A stretch of DNA of 64,000 bases from Melieria omissa (GCA_963971225.1 OZ020270.1:76648432-76712431); one strand, 5' to 3'; numbered from the stretch's first letter, positions 39,854 through 50,387 are shown. Numbers and translations are program-made. Notes: generated by a model from the letters alone, not told the origin.

Positions 39854-41172
39854 CAGGGTAGCTGGTATGAACTGAAACCAACTTTGAACTTCCGTAGTTA
39901 TAATACTGTTAATTTTAGCGCGTTCAAATTTGACTCAGTGACAGTTGATTTAATTATTGATATGTGTGTAATAGCGTTTTCATTTTGTGTTTCTCAAAAA
40001 AATTCTGTGGTCATGGATTTCAAGCGGGAGAATTTGATATTTGATTTGATATTTAACTGGAATCTCGAATTCCGAAATCGTTAAAAGGCTTCGGCATTTA
40101 AATGCAAGTAGAGTTTTCGTGTGGCGGACTATAAAACGTTACAATGAGACCGGCAGCTCTAAAAAACGTTATGGCGGCGGTCCGAAAAAAACAGCTACCA
40201 ATGAAGCAAAGGGTCGCAAAGTGAAGAAGAGAACTGAGCGAAATCCACAACGAAGCGCAAACAAACTGGCAAGGGATTTCAAAGTATCGCGTTGGAGCAT
40301 GCAACAAATATTGAAAAATAGGCTTAAACTAAAGCCCTACAAGATACAAAAAGTGCATGGTCTCAACGTGAAACAAATGAAGTTACGGCGGCAAAGAGCG
40401 AAGGAATTGAAGCGCTTTGCCGTAAATGGTGATATTCCGAATATCGTGTTTTCCTATGAGAAGATTTTCGCCATTGAGCAAGCCATAAACAAACAAAACG
40501 ACCGTGTATGGTTACGTGAGAGGTCAGAAGACAATTTAAACACTCGTCTGGCAACCAGACATCATTCGCATGCTCAGGTTATGGTTTGGGCCGCCATAAC
40601 AGCCGATGGTCGATCACCACTCGTCTTTGTGGAGCCTGGTGTTAAAATTAATTAATTAATTCAACTTATCGCGAAAAAATTCTGTAAGCTGCTCTGAAGC
40701 CTTGGGCAACGAAACATTTCGGCTGCAAACCTTTGACGTTCCAGCAGGAGTCGGCACCAACTAACAAAGTGCGTGTTAACCAAGATTGGTTAAAAAACAA
40801 CATTCCTCGCTTCATTTCTGCACAACAGTGGATGTCAAATTCACCAGATGCGAATCCAACGGACTTCTCAATCTGGAGTATTTTGGAGACTAAGGTTTGC
40901 ACTAAAAACCACCAAAGTTTGAACGCGCTCAGATCCACACTTGTCCGGGAATGGAACCGAATCCCAAAAAAGCAGGTACGGGCAGCGTGCGAGTCATTTT
41001 TCACCGATTGGACAAAATTATCGCAGCGAAAGGCGGATATATTGAAATGTTATAATGTAAAATAATAATAAAAGATATAAGGAATCTTTTTGCTTTTATA
41101 CAAAACAAAAGCCTTCGAAAATACAATTTCAAGAGCATCTTTAAGTTGTTTCAGTTCATACCAGCCCGCCTG
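39854..41172 (+). mobile_element. mariner-type DNA transposon, locus A, inactive
   Basis: It is 1,319 bp, flanked by TA. The left end CAGGGTAGCTGGTATGAACT and the complement of the right end CAGGCGGGCTGGTATGAACT form terminal inverted repeats of about 30 bp. The length and TA duplication are typical of mariner. It encodes a broken transposase and is duplicated at 62859. Confidence 0.9.
40119..41065 (+). pseudogene. mariner transposase, broken
   Basis: The first frame (40119-40655) has the end of the helix-turn-helix domain (TIKRYNETGSSKKRYGGG, RSANKLARDFKVSRWSMQQI) and the start of the catalytic domain. The second frame (40733-41065) has the rest, including NSPDANPTDFSIWSILETK. A stop in an ATTAATTAATTAA run near 40650 separates them, in a changed register. 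The first catalytic Asp position reads FS-Y-EKIF (codon at about 40455) and the second reads QQ-E-SAP, where active relatives have Asp at both. The N-terminal helix-turn-helix is mostly degraded. Confidence 0.85.
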
Positions 41173-41310
41173 TATAGTTTTTAAACATGAAATCCCGAGT
41201 CATCTTCGACAGCCACACACGTTTTGAAGCAAATTCATTCGCTAGACAACAACAAAACCTACGTTGAAGATAACTGTCGCCAATGCGTGCGGAGTGCTGT
41301 GTGTGGATAC

Positions 41311-41510
41311 TACACCTTTTCAAGTTCGATTTCAGAAAGTGAAAAAACAATTTCAGAAACCGTAAAAGCAATTTCAGAAAGCGTAAATTCAATTTCAGAA
41401 ATATAAATTTAATTTCAGAAAGCGTAAAGCAATTTCAGAAATCGTAAATTCAATTTCAATTTTCTGAAATTGCTTTTACACTTTCTGAAATTGCACTTGA
41501 AAAGGTGTAG
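41311..41510. mobile_element. Small foldback element with internal 18-bp repeats
   Basis: The left arm starts CTACACCTTTTCAAG at about 41311 and the right arm, on the complement, starts with the same bases at about 41510. The arms stay similar for about 55 bp. The interior holds five or six copies of AATTTCAGAAAGCGTAAA, partly inverted. The whole 200 bp could fold into one hairpin. No target duplication is clear. Confidence 0.55.
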
Positions 41511-42254
41511 AATGCTCAGCCTATGACGAAGATCATTTACAAAAACAAACGAGGAATGAGATTCCTCAGCCTATGCTGAAGAGGATTTGCAAAAACAAAT
41601 GAGCAACGAGAGCATAGGGCATGGGCACCAGGGTGGGTCGATTCCGGACTTTTTTCGACTCGAGATTTCTAATAGTGCGGAAAAGTTGCCTTAGTCCTTC
41701 CTGATTCCAATGCAATTTTTTGTTTTGAGATCGGACTGCATCTTCAACCCCAACTCCGGCCTTGAAATTTCGGAAATTTGCCTAAAATCGTGAAATTGCC
41801 TACCTAGCGCCTGAAATACGCCTCTCATGGCAAAATGTATAAAAGAAAAGTTGTTTGTCGCATCATTAGCTACCGAAATGGTATTATGATCATGGCCGTA
41901 GGACGAACCGTTCCCGAGATACGAGCGAAAAGGCGGCGTGCCGCAGCGCAAGGTAAAAATCGGCTTGCGGCCACACTTCTCCCTGAATGCGCCAACAATG
42001 ACGCCGGCGCTGCGGAGATGTGTTCTGTGCTTCACGCGTCGGGTCGGACCGGCCGGGCCGCTCCCCCCGTCCCGTCTCGCTCTTCCCCCATCCCTCTCCC
42101 CTCCCCGCCAGACACTAGACTAGACTCCCGCTGCGCGCCGGGCGCCACCAGCTTGCTCCGTCGTGTATTCCCCTGCGCCATACGACACGTTCGGACAGGT
42201 CCCCACACAAATATTCTTTACATTACATTCTCTGAACAGAACACATAACTCAAC
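41511..42254. other. Unassigned, GC-rich before the next coding unit
   Basis: Begins with two tandem copies of a ~62-bp sequence (CTCAGCCTATG…ACAAAAACAAA). A C-rich stretch lies near 42040-42140 (GGCCGGGCCGCTCCCCCCGT), a base composition unlike the surroundings that could be the 5' untranslated region or promoter of the coding unit at 42255. Confidence 0.35.
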
Positions 42255-42550
42255 ATGTCTGTATCTAAATTTAAATTTAGACAGAAATGTCCTGTGTTTG
42301 GCATATATCCGTACGATCTCACTGAGTCCCAGCTACCCAGTTACCAGGATGTTCTTTTGTATTATCAGTTTGAAAGATTTCGTATAGGGCGACTCCGAGG
42401 TCACAACTATGAACCTAGGAGTAAAGAGGTTTCAGAAATAGTTGCAAAAATGGTTGAAAATATTTTCAAAAAGTCATCTATTCCGATAGTCTCACACACC
42501 AGAGTTCTACAAATGCTCACCACATACCATAAGAAATTTCTGACACTTAA

Positions 42551-43354
42551 GGCAGGTTCTCACTTTGTGGAAAAAAAAACAATTTTTTTTGCCTTATCGT
42601 GTAGATATATGTTTAAAAAATGTGCTCCAGAAATTTCAGATCAAAATCTGAAAAATTACAAAAGTTACAGGGCGTTACATAAAGCAGTGTAGAGCACCGG
42701 CCAAGCGCGCTTTAAACTTTAAACGCGTTTTTCTCAGAACCACGTTTTCGGACCTAACGGAAGTGATTGAAGGCGCTGGAATGAACCAATCGTCACCAAA
42801 TTTTTTTCAAATGTTCCTTAGGGTTTTTTCTAATAAACGAACCACGATCAGCCAAAAATATTGAAAATTGTTTATTTAAAAAAATAATAAGTGAACAAAA
42901 AATGCGAAAATCTTAATTTTTTTTTCAAAACCTCATAACTTTTGTTATGAAAATTGTTTATTTAAAAAAATAATAAGTGAACAAAAAAATGCGAAAATCT
43001 TAATTTTTTTTCAAAACCTCATAACTTTTGTAATTTTGATTTTTTTTCATGATCTTGATTCATTCAATAGATAATACGGTATACATTAAGAATGTGTTCG
43101 ATTTTTGTGTTTCCGATCACGGGTTTTGACGGAATCACTTCCGGTAGCGGGACACCTCCTCGCCGACATGCCGCCACTGATGGACGCCCCCTCCCCCCCT
43201 TTTTTTGATTCATTCAATTTGAAAAATTGTATTCTCTAAATAAATGTGTGTTCATATCCAGAAACAATTTTCAGCGTTGTATCTTTAACCGTTTTCTCAA
43301 ACAAAATTCCTAAAAAAAGTGCACTTTTTCGGATCCACAAGGTGAGAACCTGCC
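42551..43354. mobile_element. MITE with TTAA duplication, copy 2 (804 bp)
   Basis: Same termini and body as the element at 29745-30463, flanked by TTAA at 42547-42550 and 43355-43358. It is longer because an ~86-bp segment (GAAAATTGTTTATTTAAAAA…) is tandemly duplicated near 42863-43030. It interrupts the coding unit without removing bases. Confidence 0.9.
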
Positions 43355-43574
43355 TTAAACAAATGTTTTTAAGGAACCAAATAGGTTTGCGCTCTAAAAG
43401 AGACGACTTTGTCTCTTCTGCCGCAGAATTATTTGACATCGCTGCTTGTAAATGCATTTATTTTTCTTCATGCAATTGTCCAAAGGAAAGGAAAGTTCCT
43501 ATCATTGAACAACCATTTCTCTTGGACCAGAGAACCAGAAGAATTGGTCGCATTGGAAGTGTTGATCTACCTGA

Positions 43575-44082
43575 AACAAAAAAGATTGCAAAGAGAAATG
43601 AACGTAAAGAAAAGCTTTCAAAACGTCATTCAACATCAACACTTACCAGAAAAGTATCAGCTACAACACGTGACCATTCAGATCAACCAGACACTCACAC
43701 AGACGACAACAATGTCGGTGCGTCGCACATACATTCTTCCAAAAACGATGCTGATGCTGAATTTTCTCTTCCATCCTCTAACATCAAACAAAACACACTA
43801 TTATTAGAACACACTGCTTTAGCCCACTGCTTTAGATTCGGATTAAGTGACAGAGCAGCAGTCTTGATGGTTTCATCTGCCTTTCTGGATGCCAAAAAAG
43901 CAGCTTTGATAACAGAGGATCAGGCTAGCTTTGTCACTGACAAATGCAAGATTAGTCGAGCAAACAAAAGTGTTGGAATTAAGCTCCAAAACACCGAAAG
44001 TATTGACTCTGTATATGGGCTGTATTTTGACGGCCGCAAAGACAATACACTCACACAAGTCCGCGAAGGTGAAAAGTACTAC
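43575..44082 (+). repeat. Left arm of a large inverted duplication
   Basis: Pairs with 44235-45003 on the opposite strand: 44005-44082 matches the complement of 44235-44311, and 43575-43950 matches the complement of 44628-45002. The unpaired loop is 44083-44234. Confidence 0.88.
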
Positions 44083-44234
44083 CGCGACACTGTCAAAGAG
44101 GAACATATTTCTCTTGTAGCGGAACCTGGGTCTCATTACTTTGGCCACGTCACCTCTCCTTCCGGGTCAGCTGAGGATGAGATGCAAGCTATATGGCAAC
44201 ATTTACAAGACAATTCAGTAGATGTGGAATCCAC

Positions 44235-45003
44235 TAGTACTTTTCACCTTCGCGGACTTGTGTGAGTGTATTGTCTTTGCGGCCGTCAAAATACAGCCCA
44301 TATACACAGTCAATCAGTCAGGTCCAACGAGTCGCATGCTGAGCGACGCAAGATCGAATACTGCATGTAGAAACACCTAAAAAAAAATAACGGGAAACTC
44401 GTTTTCTCTTTCGGTGGCTGTCCTCTCAGCTGGAAATGGCAAACCTCTGAGAGTAAAAATTGCCTATGAAAAAGCTCCCAACCTGCCGTTCGGAACCGGC
44501 ATAAAACTGTAGGTCCCTTCCACCCGCGTACAAAATTCACACGCACAACACGGGTGGTTGCGGGAAGCTAGGCCTTAGTCTCGCGTAAGCGGGCTGTCAT
44601 GCCAATCAATTATTATTAATTAAGTCTTGCATTTGTCAGTGACAAAGCTAGCCTGATCCTCTGTTATCAAAGCTGCTTTTTTGGCATCCAGAAAGGCAGA
44701 TGAAACCATCAAGGCCGCTGCTCTGTCACTTAATCCGAATCTTTGGGCAGCTAAAGCAGTGTGTTCTAATAATAGTGTGTTTTGTTTGATTTTAGAGGAT
44801 GGAAGAGAAAATTCAGCATCAGCATCGTTTTTGGAAGAATGTATGTGCGACGCACCGACATTGTTGTCGTCTGTGTGAGTGTCTGGTTGATCTGAATGGT
44901 CACGTGTTGTAGCTGATACTTTTCTGGTAAGTGTTGATGTTGAATGACGTTTTGAAAGCTTTTCTTTACGTTCATTTCTCTTTGCAATCTTTTTTGTTTC
45001 AGG
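44235..45003 (-). pseudogene. Inverted partial copy of the 42255 coding family
   Basis: On the minus strand this repeats the central part of the coding unit, including the TRDHSDQPDTHTDDNNVG linker and DRAAALMVSSAFLDAKKA. About 50 bp corresponding to 43951-44001 are replaced by an unrelated ~312-bp segment (44315-44626). At 45003/45004 the copy stops exactly at the LTR of BEL copy 2. Small differences from the left arm (for example Lys for Asn in PSSKIKQ, loss of two residues near AAQRFGLS) show it is not a simple assembly mirror. Confidence 0.8.
44315..44626. mobile_element. Possible LINE/SINE tail-like insert
   Basis: Contains GGCAAACCTCTGAGAGTAAA, then ATGAAAAAGCTCCCAACCTG, then CTGCCGTTCGGAACCGGC and AAACTGTAGGTCCC. 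The order resembles a repeat family common in higher flies (…AAAAAGCTCC…TGCCGTTCGGAGTCGGC…AAACTGTAGGTCC). I recall that family from general knowledge and cannot verify it here. It replaces about 50 bp of the inverted gene copy. Confidence 0.4.
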
Positions 45004-45004
45004 T

Positions 45005-45277
45005 TGTTCCCACCATCTTCGATTGGCGGTGAAAACTACGGACTGCAACCCGATTTAAATAAAACGCTCACTCGTTGGGAAAAAGCCATCAGCTCAAAAA
45101 ACCCAATTTATTTTCCGTACTACATGCACACGCACATCTCGCACCGATTAAAAACTTGCACCAAAAAAGGACGTCTCGTCCGCTTCACGCTCACTGCACG
45201 ACTGACTACTTCGGCCTGAGACGATCGTCGCTGTGCGCACAAGTCAATCGCACAGGAGATCGTCCCTATACGAAACA
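45005..45277 (-). repeat. 3' LTR of BEL copy 2
   Basis: It has the same length and ends as the copy 1 LTR, with a few substitutions. It lies 105 bp downstream of the integrase stop. Its outer edge abuts the inverted gene fragment. Confidence 0.85.
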
Positions 45278-45381
45278 GTGCCAGCGAAAACCAACGGTTT
45301 TCATTAAATACAATCAGCTTGCATTAGCAATTAATAACAATACAATTAACAATTAACTTAATTCTAATCTTAGCACTCTAG

Positions 45382-46509
45382 TCACTCCGGCTCCACATTG
45401 GCAGGCTCCACCGGCAATATGCATAGCTTCTGCACGGGTCTGGTCAATCTGCTTGTCTGGGTCTCAATCTCCACGGATCGTACGAGCTTGTCATTGCTCA
45501 GAATTAACTTGCACACTCTGCCTAGCGCCCACTGCGCTGGCGGAAAGTTCTCTGCCTTGATGAGAACTAGCTGGCCCACTCTCAAATTGTCTCTGCGCCA
45601 TTTCTTGCGCTCCTGCAAACTATTCAAATAATCAAATTGCCATCTAGCCCAAAAATGCTTTAACATAGTCTGGCGCTCTTTCCAAAGCTTAATGCCCTCC
45701 GTGTTTGGTTGCTCGTCCAATGCAAAGGGCAGTACCAGCGGCTCTCCAATAAGAAAATGCCCCGGTGTCAATGCTTGCACATCCGTCGGATCGTCTGATA
45801 TCGGATACAACGGCCGCGAATTCAGAATCGCTTCTACTTGCACCAATAACGTCGCAAGCTGGTCCTCTGCCAGCGTTCTCTGGCCCACGACTCTCGTTAA
45901 ATGATGCTTCATGGACTTCACAGGTGCTTCGTAAATTCCACCTTGATGTGGGGCAGCTGGGATCATAAAGTGCCATTCTGTACCTTTCATACTCAAATGT
46001 TCTAGCACCTCTTGCTCCCTCCAATAGTCAATTGCTCTCTTGATCATCCTATCTGCACCAACAAACGTCGTCGCGTTGTCACTGTACATGCGCTCACATC
46101 TTCCACGTCTTCCGATAAATCTCTCATAGCACGCAATGAATGATTGAGTAGTTAGATCTAGCACCATATCAATATGAATAGCCCGGGTCTTCAGGCACAC
46201 AAATATCGCGATCCAGCATTTGCTTTTCGCTACGTAATCATCTCGCACCCTCAAATGGACCTTGAATGGCCCAGCATAGTCTAAACCAGAATGTAAAAAA
46301 GGCTTGCCCACTTGCACTCGATCGGCTGGTAAATTTGCCATCAACCGTTGCTCCAGCTTGTAGCTGTAACGCACGCACACCACACATTTGTGTAAAAATC
46401 TTCTGAGCTCATCCCTTATCCGAGGAATCCAATATTTCTGCCGAATATACTGGGTCATAACTTGCACTGCTCCATGTTTGGTTTGTCTATGCGCATAGTC
46501 AATTATCAA
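45382..46509 (-). CDS. pol: BEL/Pao integrase
   Basis: 375 open codons. The N-terminal zinc domain is H-RQTKH…C-VVC (about 7-41). The core has Asp in GLDYAGPF (near 75), Asp in MYSDNATTFVGA (near 145) and Glu in GGIYEAPVKSMKHHL (near 193). The C-terminal part, NLRVGQLVLIKAENFPPAQW, is a BEL-type DNA-binding tail. The frame ends at 45382, before the LTR. It would be joined to the upstream RNase H part in an intact element, but the linker has lost its register near 46510-46610. As an isolated domain it looks undamaged. Confidence 0.88.
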   Translation of the reverse strand: MIIDYAHRQTKHGAVQVMTQYIRQKYWIPRIRDELRRFLHKCVVCVRYSYKLEQRLMANLPADRVQVGKPFLHSGLDYAGPFKVHLRVRDDYVAKSKCWIAIFVCLKTRAIHIDMVLDLTTQSFIACYERFIGRRGRCERMYSDNATTFVGADRMIKRAIDYWREQEVLEHLSMKGTEWHFMIPAAPHQGGIYEAPVKSMKHHLTRVVGQRTLAEDQLATLLVQVEAILNSRPLYPISDDPTDVQALTPGHFLIGEPLVLPFALDEQPNTEGIKLWKERQTMLKHFWARWQFDYLNSLQERKKWRRDNLRVGQLVLIKAENFPPAQWALGRVCKLILSNDKLVRSVEIETQTSRLTRPVQKLCILPVEPANVEPE

Positions 46510-46862
46510 ATATGCTAACCTTGAACCCTTCGCAATGATAACCTAATGCCTCATTTCATATTCTTTTTCTGCATTTATTAACCTGCCCCCGCTCTTATCA
46601 ATCCATTTTTGTCCTAGATCGGACGTAATGGCTCTAGCTTACTTCGTTCTGGCAACCAATTTTCTTTCCGTATCATCGCTAGCTCTTTATAAAAATCTTG
46701 CTCCTGTGATTCTTTTACCAAATATTCCATCGCACGCGATCTTTCTTCATTACTCGGAAGTGGTATTCTTGCATTCTTGCTCCTTGGCCTACGACCAACT
46801 CGTGATCTTCTAGCTCTCTCTCTTTTCAAATATCTCACCCTTAAGGCATCTATAAAGCGCTT
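46510..46862 (-). pseudogene. BEL pol linker, left of LINE insertion
   Basis: Contains the Arg-rich frame LKRERARRSRVGRRPRSKNA (46614-46838) and EWLP-like sequence. It ends at the target duplication AGCGCTT (46856-46862). Matches positions 1-187 of the window. Confidence 0.65.
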
Positions 46863-46962
46863 AGGTTAGGTTAGGTTGGAGTGGCAGCCTCCTGTGTGAG
46901 AAGCTCACTTAAGCACAACTTATGGCTCATTGTGATACCACGGTGGATGGCGCGACTCCCCC

Positions 46963-47280
46963 TTACTGCGCTGAGAACCAAGAGGATTCTGTTACGAACC
47001 TGGCTATATCCCTGATATTCAGAGGCGATAGCTCAGTTAGACTTGTAAAGAAAGCTGAGCCGAGAGACCTAAGTCTTCTTCTGGCTAGTGAGGGACATTG
47101 ACACAACAGGTGGAGAACGGTCTCCTCCTCCTCTTCGGACCCGCATCCTCGACAGTAGTCGTTGGATTGCAGTCCCAGTCTCTCCGCGTGCTTACCCATA
47201 AGACAGTGACCCGTGAGCACCGAGACCGTTGTGCTTATTGAGTGACGGCTAAGGTTAAGCAGCTGGTTAGTCCGTTTCAT
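46963..47280 (-). pseudogene. LINE ORF2 C-terminal zinc region, out of frame
   Basis: Reads TGHCLMGKHAERLG then CRGCGSEEEEETVLHLLCQC, the Cys-His motif at the end of ORF2 in I/LOA/R1-type LINEs, with a tail ending at 46963. It is separated from the main ORF2 frame by a stop and a probable deletion near 47340. Confidence 0.75.
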
Positions 47281-47345
47281 GTTATAGGAGGGCCAGGTTA
47301 GTCGAGAGATACTGCAGGTCTGTTCCTCAGACCACAGTTGATTCG

Positions 47346-50300
47346 CTACTCTTTGGTAAAATTGTCTGAGACATCCGTTTCATGCGCGTACTCGCGGATG
47401 AGCCAGATTGAGGCCTGGTAAATGGCCATTACTTCTGCCTGAAAGACACTACAATGGTCCGGCAGGCGGAAGGAGAGACGAAGCCCCAGTTGGCTACAGA
47501 AAATCCCGCAGCCAACCTTGTTCGCCAATTTGGAGCCGTCCGTATAGATATTGATAGAGTTTCCGGAGGGTAGCTCGCTATCGGTCCACTCTCCTCTACT
47601 AGGGATACGGACCGTAAATCCGTGATCAAATTCAGTGGGGGTGCAGATATGATCGATTACATCTGGCACCGAACAATCTTGAGTAAGAATCCTGGAATGA
47701 CCAAGATCCGGTCTAGCCCAGCGGGAAATCGCGTTTAGCCTGACTGCAGAGCATTTCGCATGTAATTTGACCCGCTGAGCGGTTGGGAACCAGTGAAGAA
47801 AGGTAAACAATGCTTTCGTGGGTGTAGTGCGGAGAGCCCCTGTAACCAGAATGGCCGCCATCCTCCTGACTTTATCAAGAGGTTTCAAGTTGACCGCCTT
47901 ACTTATGGCAGGCCACCAGAATACAGCACCATAAAGTAGGTTAGGCTCAACTACCGCTGAGTGAAGCCAGGACATTATTCGGGGTTGTAGTCCCCATCTA
48001 GCACCCAGGGCCCGTTTGCAGCAGTAGAGAGCACATGAGGCTTTCCGTGCCCTCTCAGCAATGTTAGCCTTCCAATTTAGTTTAGAGTCGAGGATTAGAC
48101 CTAAGTACCTAACATTGTTGCTAAGGCTAAGTCTAACACCGTCTAGCTTAGGTAGTGCGAACTGAGGTATCTTATACTTCCTACTGAAAAGCATAACCTC
48201 GGTTTTCGAGGGGTTGACATCGAGGCCGAATTCACGGCACCATTGAGATAGAATCCTAAGCGCATAACTTAGTTTCTCAGAAAGCGTAGAAAGATATTTG
48301 CCGGAGACTGCTATCGCAATGTCATCCGCATATGCAACAATTCTGCACCCAGTATTGTCCAGACGATTTAAAAGAGAGTTTACTGCCAGATTCCAGATTA
48401 GTGGAGATAGCACCCCACCTTGCGGTGTGCCCCTCCTTACTGTGCGTTTGATGCGCGTGTTTCCGATTGCGGAGCTAACGACACGCATTTTGAGCAGACA
48501 CTCGACAAATCTTACCAGCTTCGTGTCTAGGTTTAGATTCGAAAGTGCTTCAACAACCGCCTGAGGACAGACGTTGTTAAAGGCTCCTTCGATGTCGAGG
48601 AATGCCGTCAGAGTAAACTCTTTGTGGGCGAGAGATCTTTCGACCGTCTCGAGAAGTGAATGCAGTGCGGTTTCAACAGACTTGCCCTTTGTGTAGGCAT
48701 GCTGTGACTTAGATAGGAGAGACGGATCGATCGAATTCCTGATATGATGGTCTAGAATTCTCTCGAAGGTCTTGAGAAGAAATGACGATAGGCAGATGGG
48801 TCTGTAGTCCTTAGCGTTGACATGGGACACTTTCCCCGCCTTAGGTATGAAGACCACCCTAGATTCCCTCCATTTGAAGGGGATGTAGGAGAAGTCCAGG
48901 CAAGCCCTGTAAATACGTAGCAACCAGGGCGCGACTGACTCAGCGCAGTGCTGGATGTCAGCTGGTATGATACCATCCGGCCCTGGGGACTTAAATGGGT
49001 CAAAAGACTTGATGGCCCAATATAGATGGGATTCGGTTAACCAAGTTGAGGGGGGGGCTCTGGGGACCCGGTCGACCTCAGGAAGACTGTGATCGTGGTC
49101 GTTGACAGTTACGCTACCAGGAAAGTGAGTGTTCAGCAGAGCTTCTAGTGTTTCAGCACCTGATGTTGACCAGCCACCCTGGGGTGTCTGGATACCATCA
49201 AGGTGCCTCGGGGAAGAACTAAGTATTCTACGAAGTCTGCTGGTCTCAGAGGAACTTTCGATATTTTCACAAAAGCTCCTCCAAGTCACCCTTTTAGCTT
49301 TCCTGATGGCGTATTTGAGCTCCCTTTGTTTGTGTTTGTACGGAGACCAGTCGTCGAGGACTTTGGCCCTATTGAAAAGTTTGCGACATTGCTTGCGAAG
49401 CTCTGCAATCTCCGGGTTCCACCAGCGAGGCTTTGGTTTGCCCCTAGGTGTTGAGGAGACGCAGGCTGCCTCCGCAGCAGATTTCAGTAGAGACGTGACA
49501 GAGTCAACCGCTCGTTCAATGTCCGAGCAGTTGTCGATAGCGGAGGGAATAGCATAAGCGCCTGCTTCAACATAGGCCCTAAATCTTTCCCAATCAGTGC
49601 GCTTCCTGTTAATAAGGTGGTCAGTACCCACGACTTCGTTGGGAACATGGTCACCTAGCGTGAAGCAAATATACCTATGATCGGAGAGGGAGCACTCTTG
49701 TGAAACCCTCCAGTTGTTAAGAATATTGGACGAGAAGTTATTGGCAAGAGTGATGTCGAGAACCTCCTTCCTAATAGAAGTCAGGAAGGTCGGTTCGTTA
49801 CCCCTGTTGCCAATAACTAAGTCGTGTGCAAGAATAAAATCAAAAAGAGACTCACCGCGCTCATTGTTGTCGGTGCTGCCCCACATTTCGTGGTGGGCAT
49901 TGGCGTCCGCACCGATGACGACAGGAACATGGTTCCGGGATGCCTCGGAAACCAATATTTTCACCTTATCGTGAGGTGGTGAGGAGCCGTGGTCGTGAGC
50001 CATGTAGGTGGAGGCAACCCACGTCACCACGGCGTTGATGAGGACCGCTACCGCCACGTGGTCCGAGTCGCTGAACCTGGGGAGGAGAAGAGCATTAAGA
50101 TTGTTCTTGACAAGGATGCAGGATCTGGGATTACCTTGACCTACCATGTAGACAACCCGATAGCCATCAAGGTTGAGACCGCAAACCCGACCATTTACGA
50201 TCCAGGGTTCTTGGATCAGCGCCATGTCTTCGCCTGTTTGTACCAGGCGAAGAAGAAGAGCTGCCGAGGCAGCGATGGAGTGGTGCAGATTAATTTGGAC

Positions 50301-50387
50301 AATCTGCACCATCAACAGGACTGGGAATAATTGTGGCGTTTGAATCCTCCTCGTCGGACAAGGGGGAATCAGTGGCGCCATCGACAC
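47346..50387 (-). CDS. LINE ORF2: endonuclease, RT, RNase H (truncated)
   Basis: 1,013 codons; the likely start is the Met at 50312 (MVQIVQINLHHS), just upstream of the ORF1 stop. It carries an APE-type endonuclease with QEPWIVNGR, GADANAHHEMWG and LSDHRYI (about 25-250), then RT from about 480 with PISLSS-type and GTPQGGVLSPLIWN motifs and YADD near 685. RNase H begins with IYTDGSK near 946, followed by FQAEVMAIYQA. The frame stops within RNase H; the sequence then jumps to the C-terminal zinc region, so part of RNase H has been deleted. Endonuclease and RT residues look intact. Confidence 0.88.
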   Translation of the reverse strand: MSMAPLIPPCPTRRIQTPQLFPVLLMVQIVQINLHHSIAASAALLLRLVQTGEDMALIQEPWIVNGRVCGLNLDGYRVVYMVGQGNPRSCILVKNNLNALLLPRFSDSDHVAVAVLINAVVTWVASTYMAHDHGSSPPHDKVKILVSEASRNHVPVVIGADANAHHEMWGSTDNNERGESLFDFILAHDLVIGNRGNEPTFLTSIRKEVLDITLANNFSSNILNNWRVSQECSLSDHRYICFTLGDHVPNEVVGTDHLINRKRTDWERFRAYVEAGAYAIPSAIDNCSDIERAVDSVTSLLKSAAEAACVSSTPRGKPKPRWWNPEIAELRKQCRKLFNRAKVLDDWSPYKHKQRELKYAIRKAKRVTWRSFCENIESSSETSRLRRILSSSPRHLDGIQTPQGGWSTSGAETLEALLNTHFPGSVTVNDHDHSLPEVDRVPRAPPSTWLTESHLYWAIKSFDPFKSPGPDGIIPADIQHCAESVAPWLLRIYRACLDFSYIPFKWRESRVVFIPKAGKVSHVNAKDYRPICLSSFLLKTFERILDHHIRNSIDPSLLSKSQHAYTKGKSVETALHSLLETVERSLAHKEFTLTAFLDIEGAFNNVCPQAVVEALSNLNLDTKLVRFVECLLKMRVVSSAIGNTRIKRTVRRGTPQGGVLSPLIWNLAVNSLLNRLDNTGCRIVAYADDIAIAVSGKYLSTLSEKLSYALRILSQWCREFGLDVNPSKTEVMLFSRKYKIPQFALPKLDGVRLSLSNNVRYLGLILDSKLNWKANIAERARKASCALYCCKRALGARWGLQPRIMSWLHSAVVEPNLLYGAVFWWPAISKAVNLKPLDKVRRMAAILVTGALRTTPTKALFTFLHWFPTAQRVKLHAKCSAVRLNAISRWARPDLGHSRILTQDCSVPDVIDHICTPTEFDHGFTVRIPSRGEWTDSELPSGNSINIYTDGSKLANKVGCGIFCSQLGLRLSFRLPDHCSVFQAEVMAIYQASIWLIREYAHETDVSDNFTKE

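Larger units (their letters stand above)
35888..41174. repeat. Segmental duplication, copy A
   Basis: Collinear and nearly identical with 55440-64000, in direct orientation and offset by about 19,552 bp. It covers the gypsy tail and LTR, SINE head, 105-bp repeat, hAT relic, minisatellite and mariner. The only large difference is the BEL element inserted in copy B. I see scattered substitutions and small indels, and a repeat-number difference in the minisatellite. Its right end cannot be placed because copy B runs off the window. Confidence 0.92.
42255..44234 (+). pseudogene. Unrecognised repetitive coding family, split by a MITE
   Basis: The first part (42255-42546) starts MSVSKFKFRQKCPVFGIYPY. 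A TTAA MITE then interrupts at 42547-43354, and the frame resumes in the same register from 43355. The second part has a cysteine pair (CKCIYFSSCNC), a Ser/Thr/Asp-rich linker (TRDHSDQPDTHTDDNNVG), and then a folded region with ALAHCFRFGLSDRAAVLMVS and IDSVYGLYFDGRKDNTLTQV and EPGSHYFGHVTSPSG. The pattern resembles a repeat-encoded protein I have seen in other arthropods and cnidarians with no firm name. The Asp in YFDGRKD could be an RNase H-fold acidic residue, which is speculation. Truncated at 44234 where an inverted copy begins. Confidence 0.55.
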
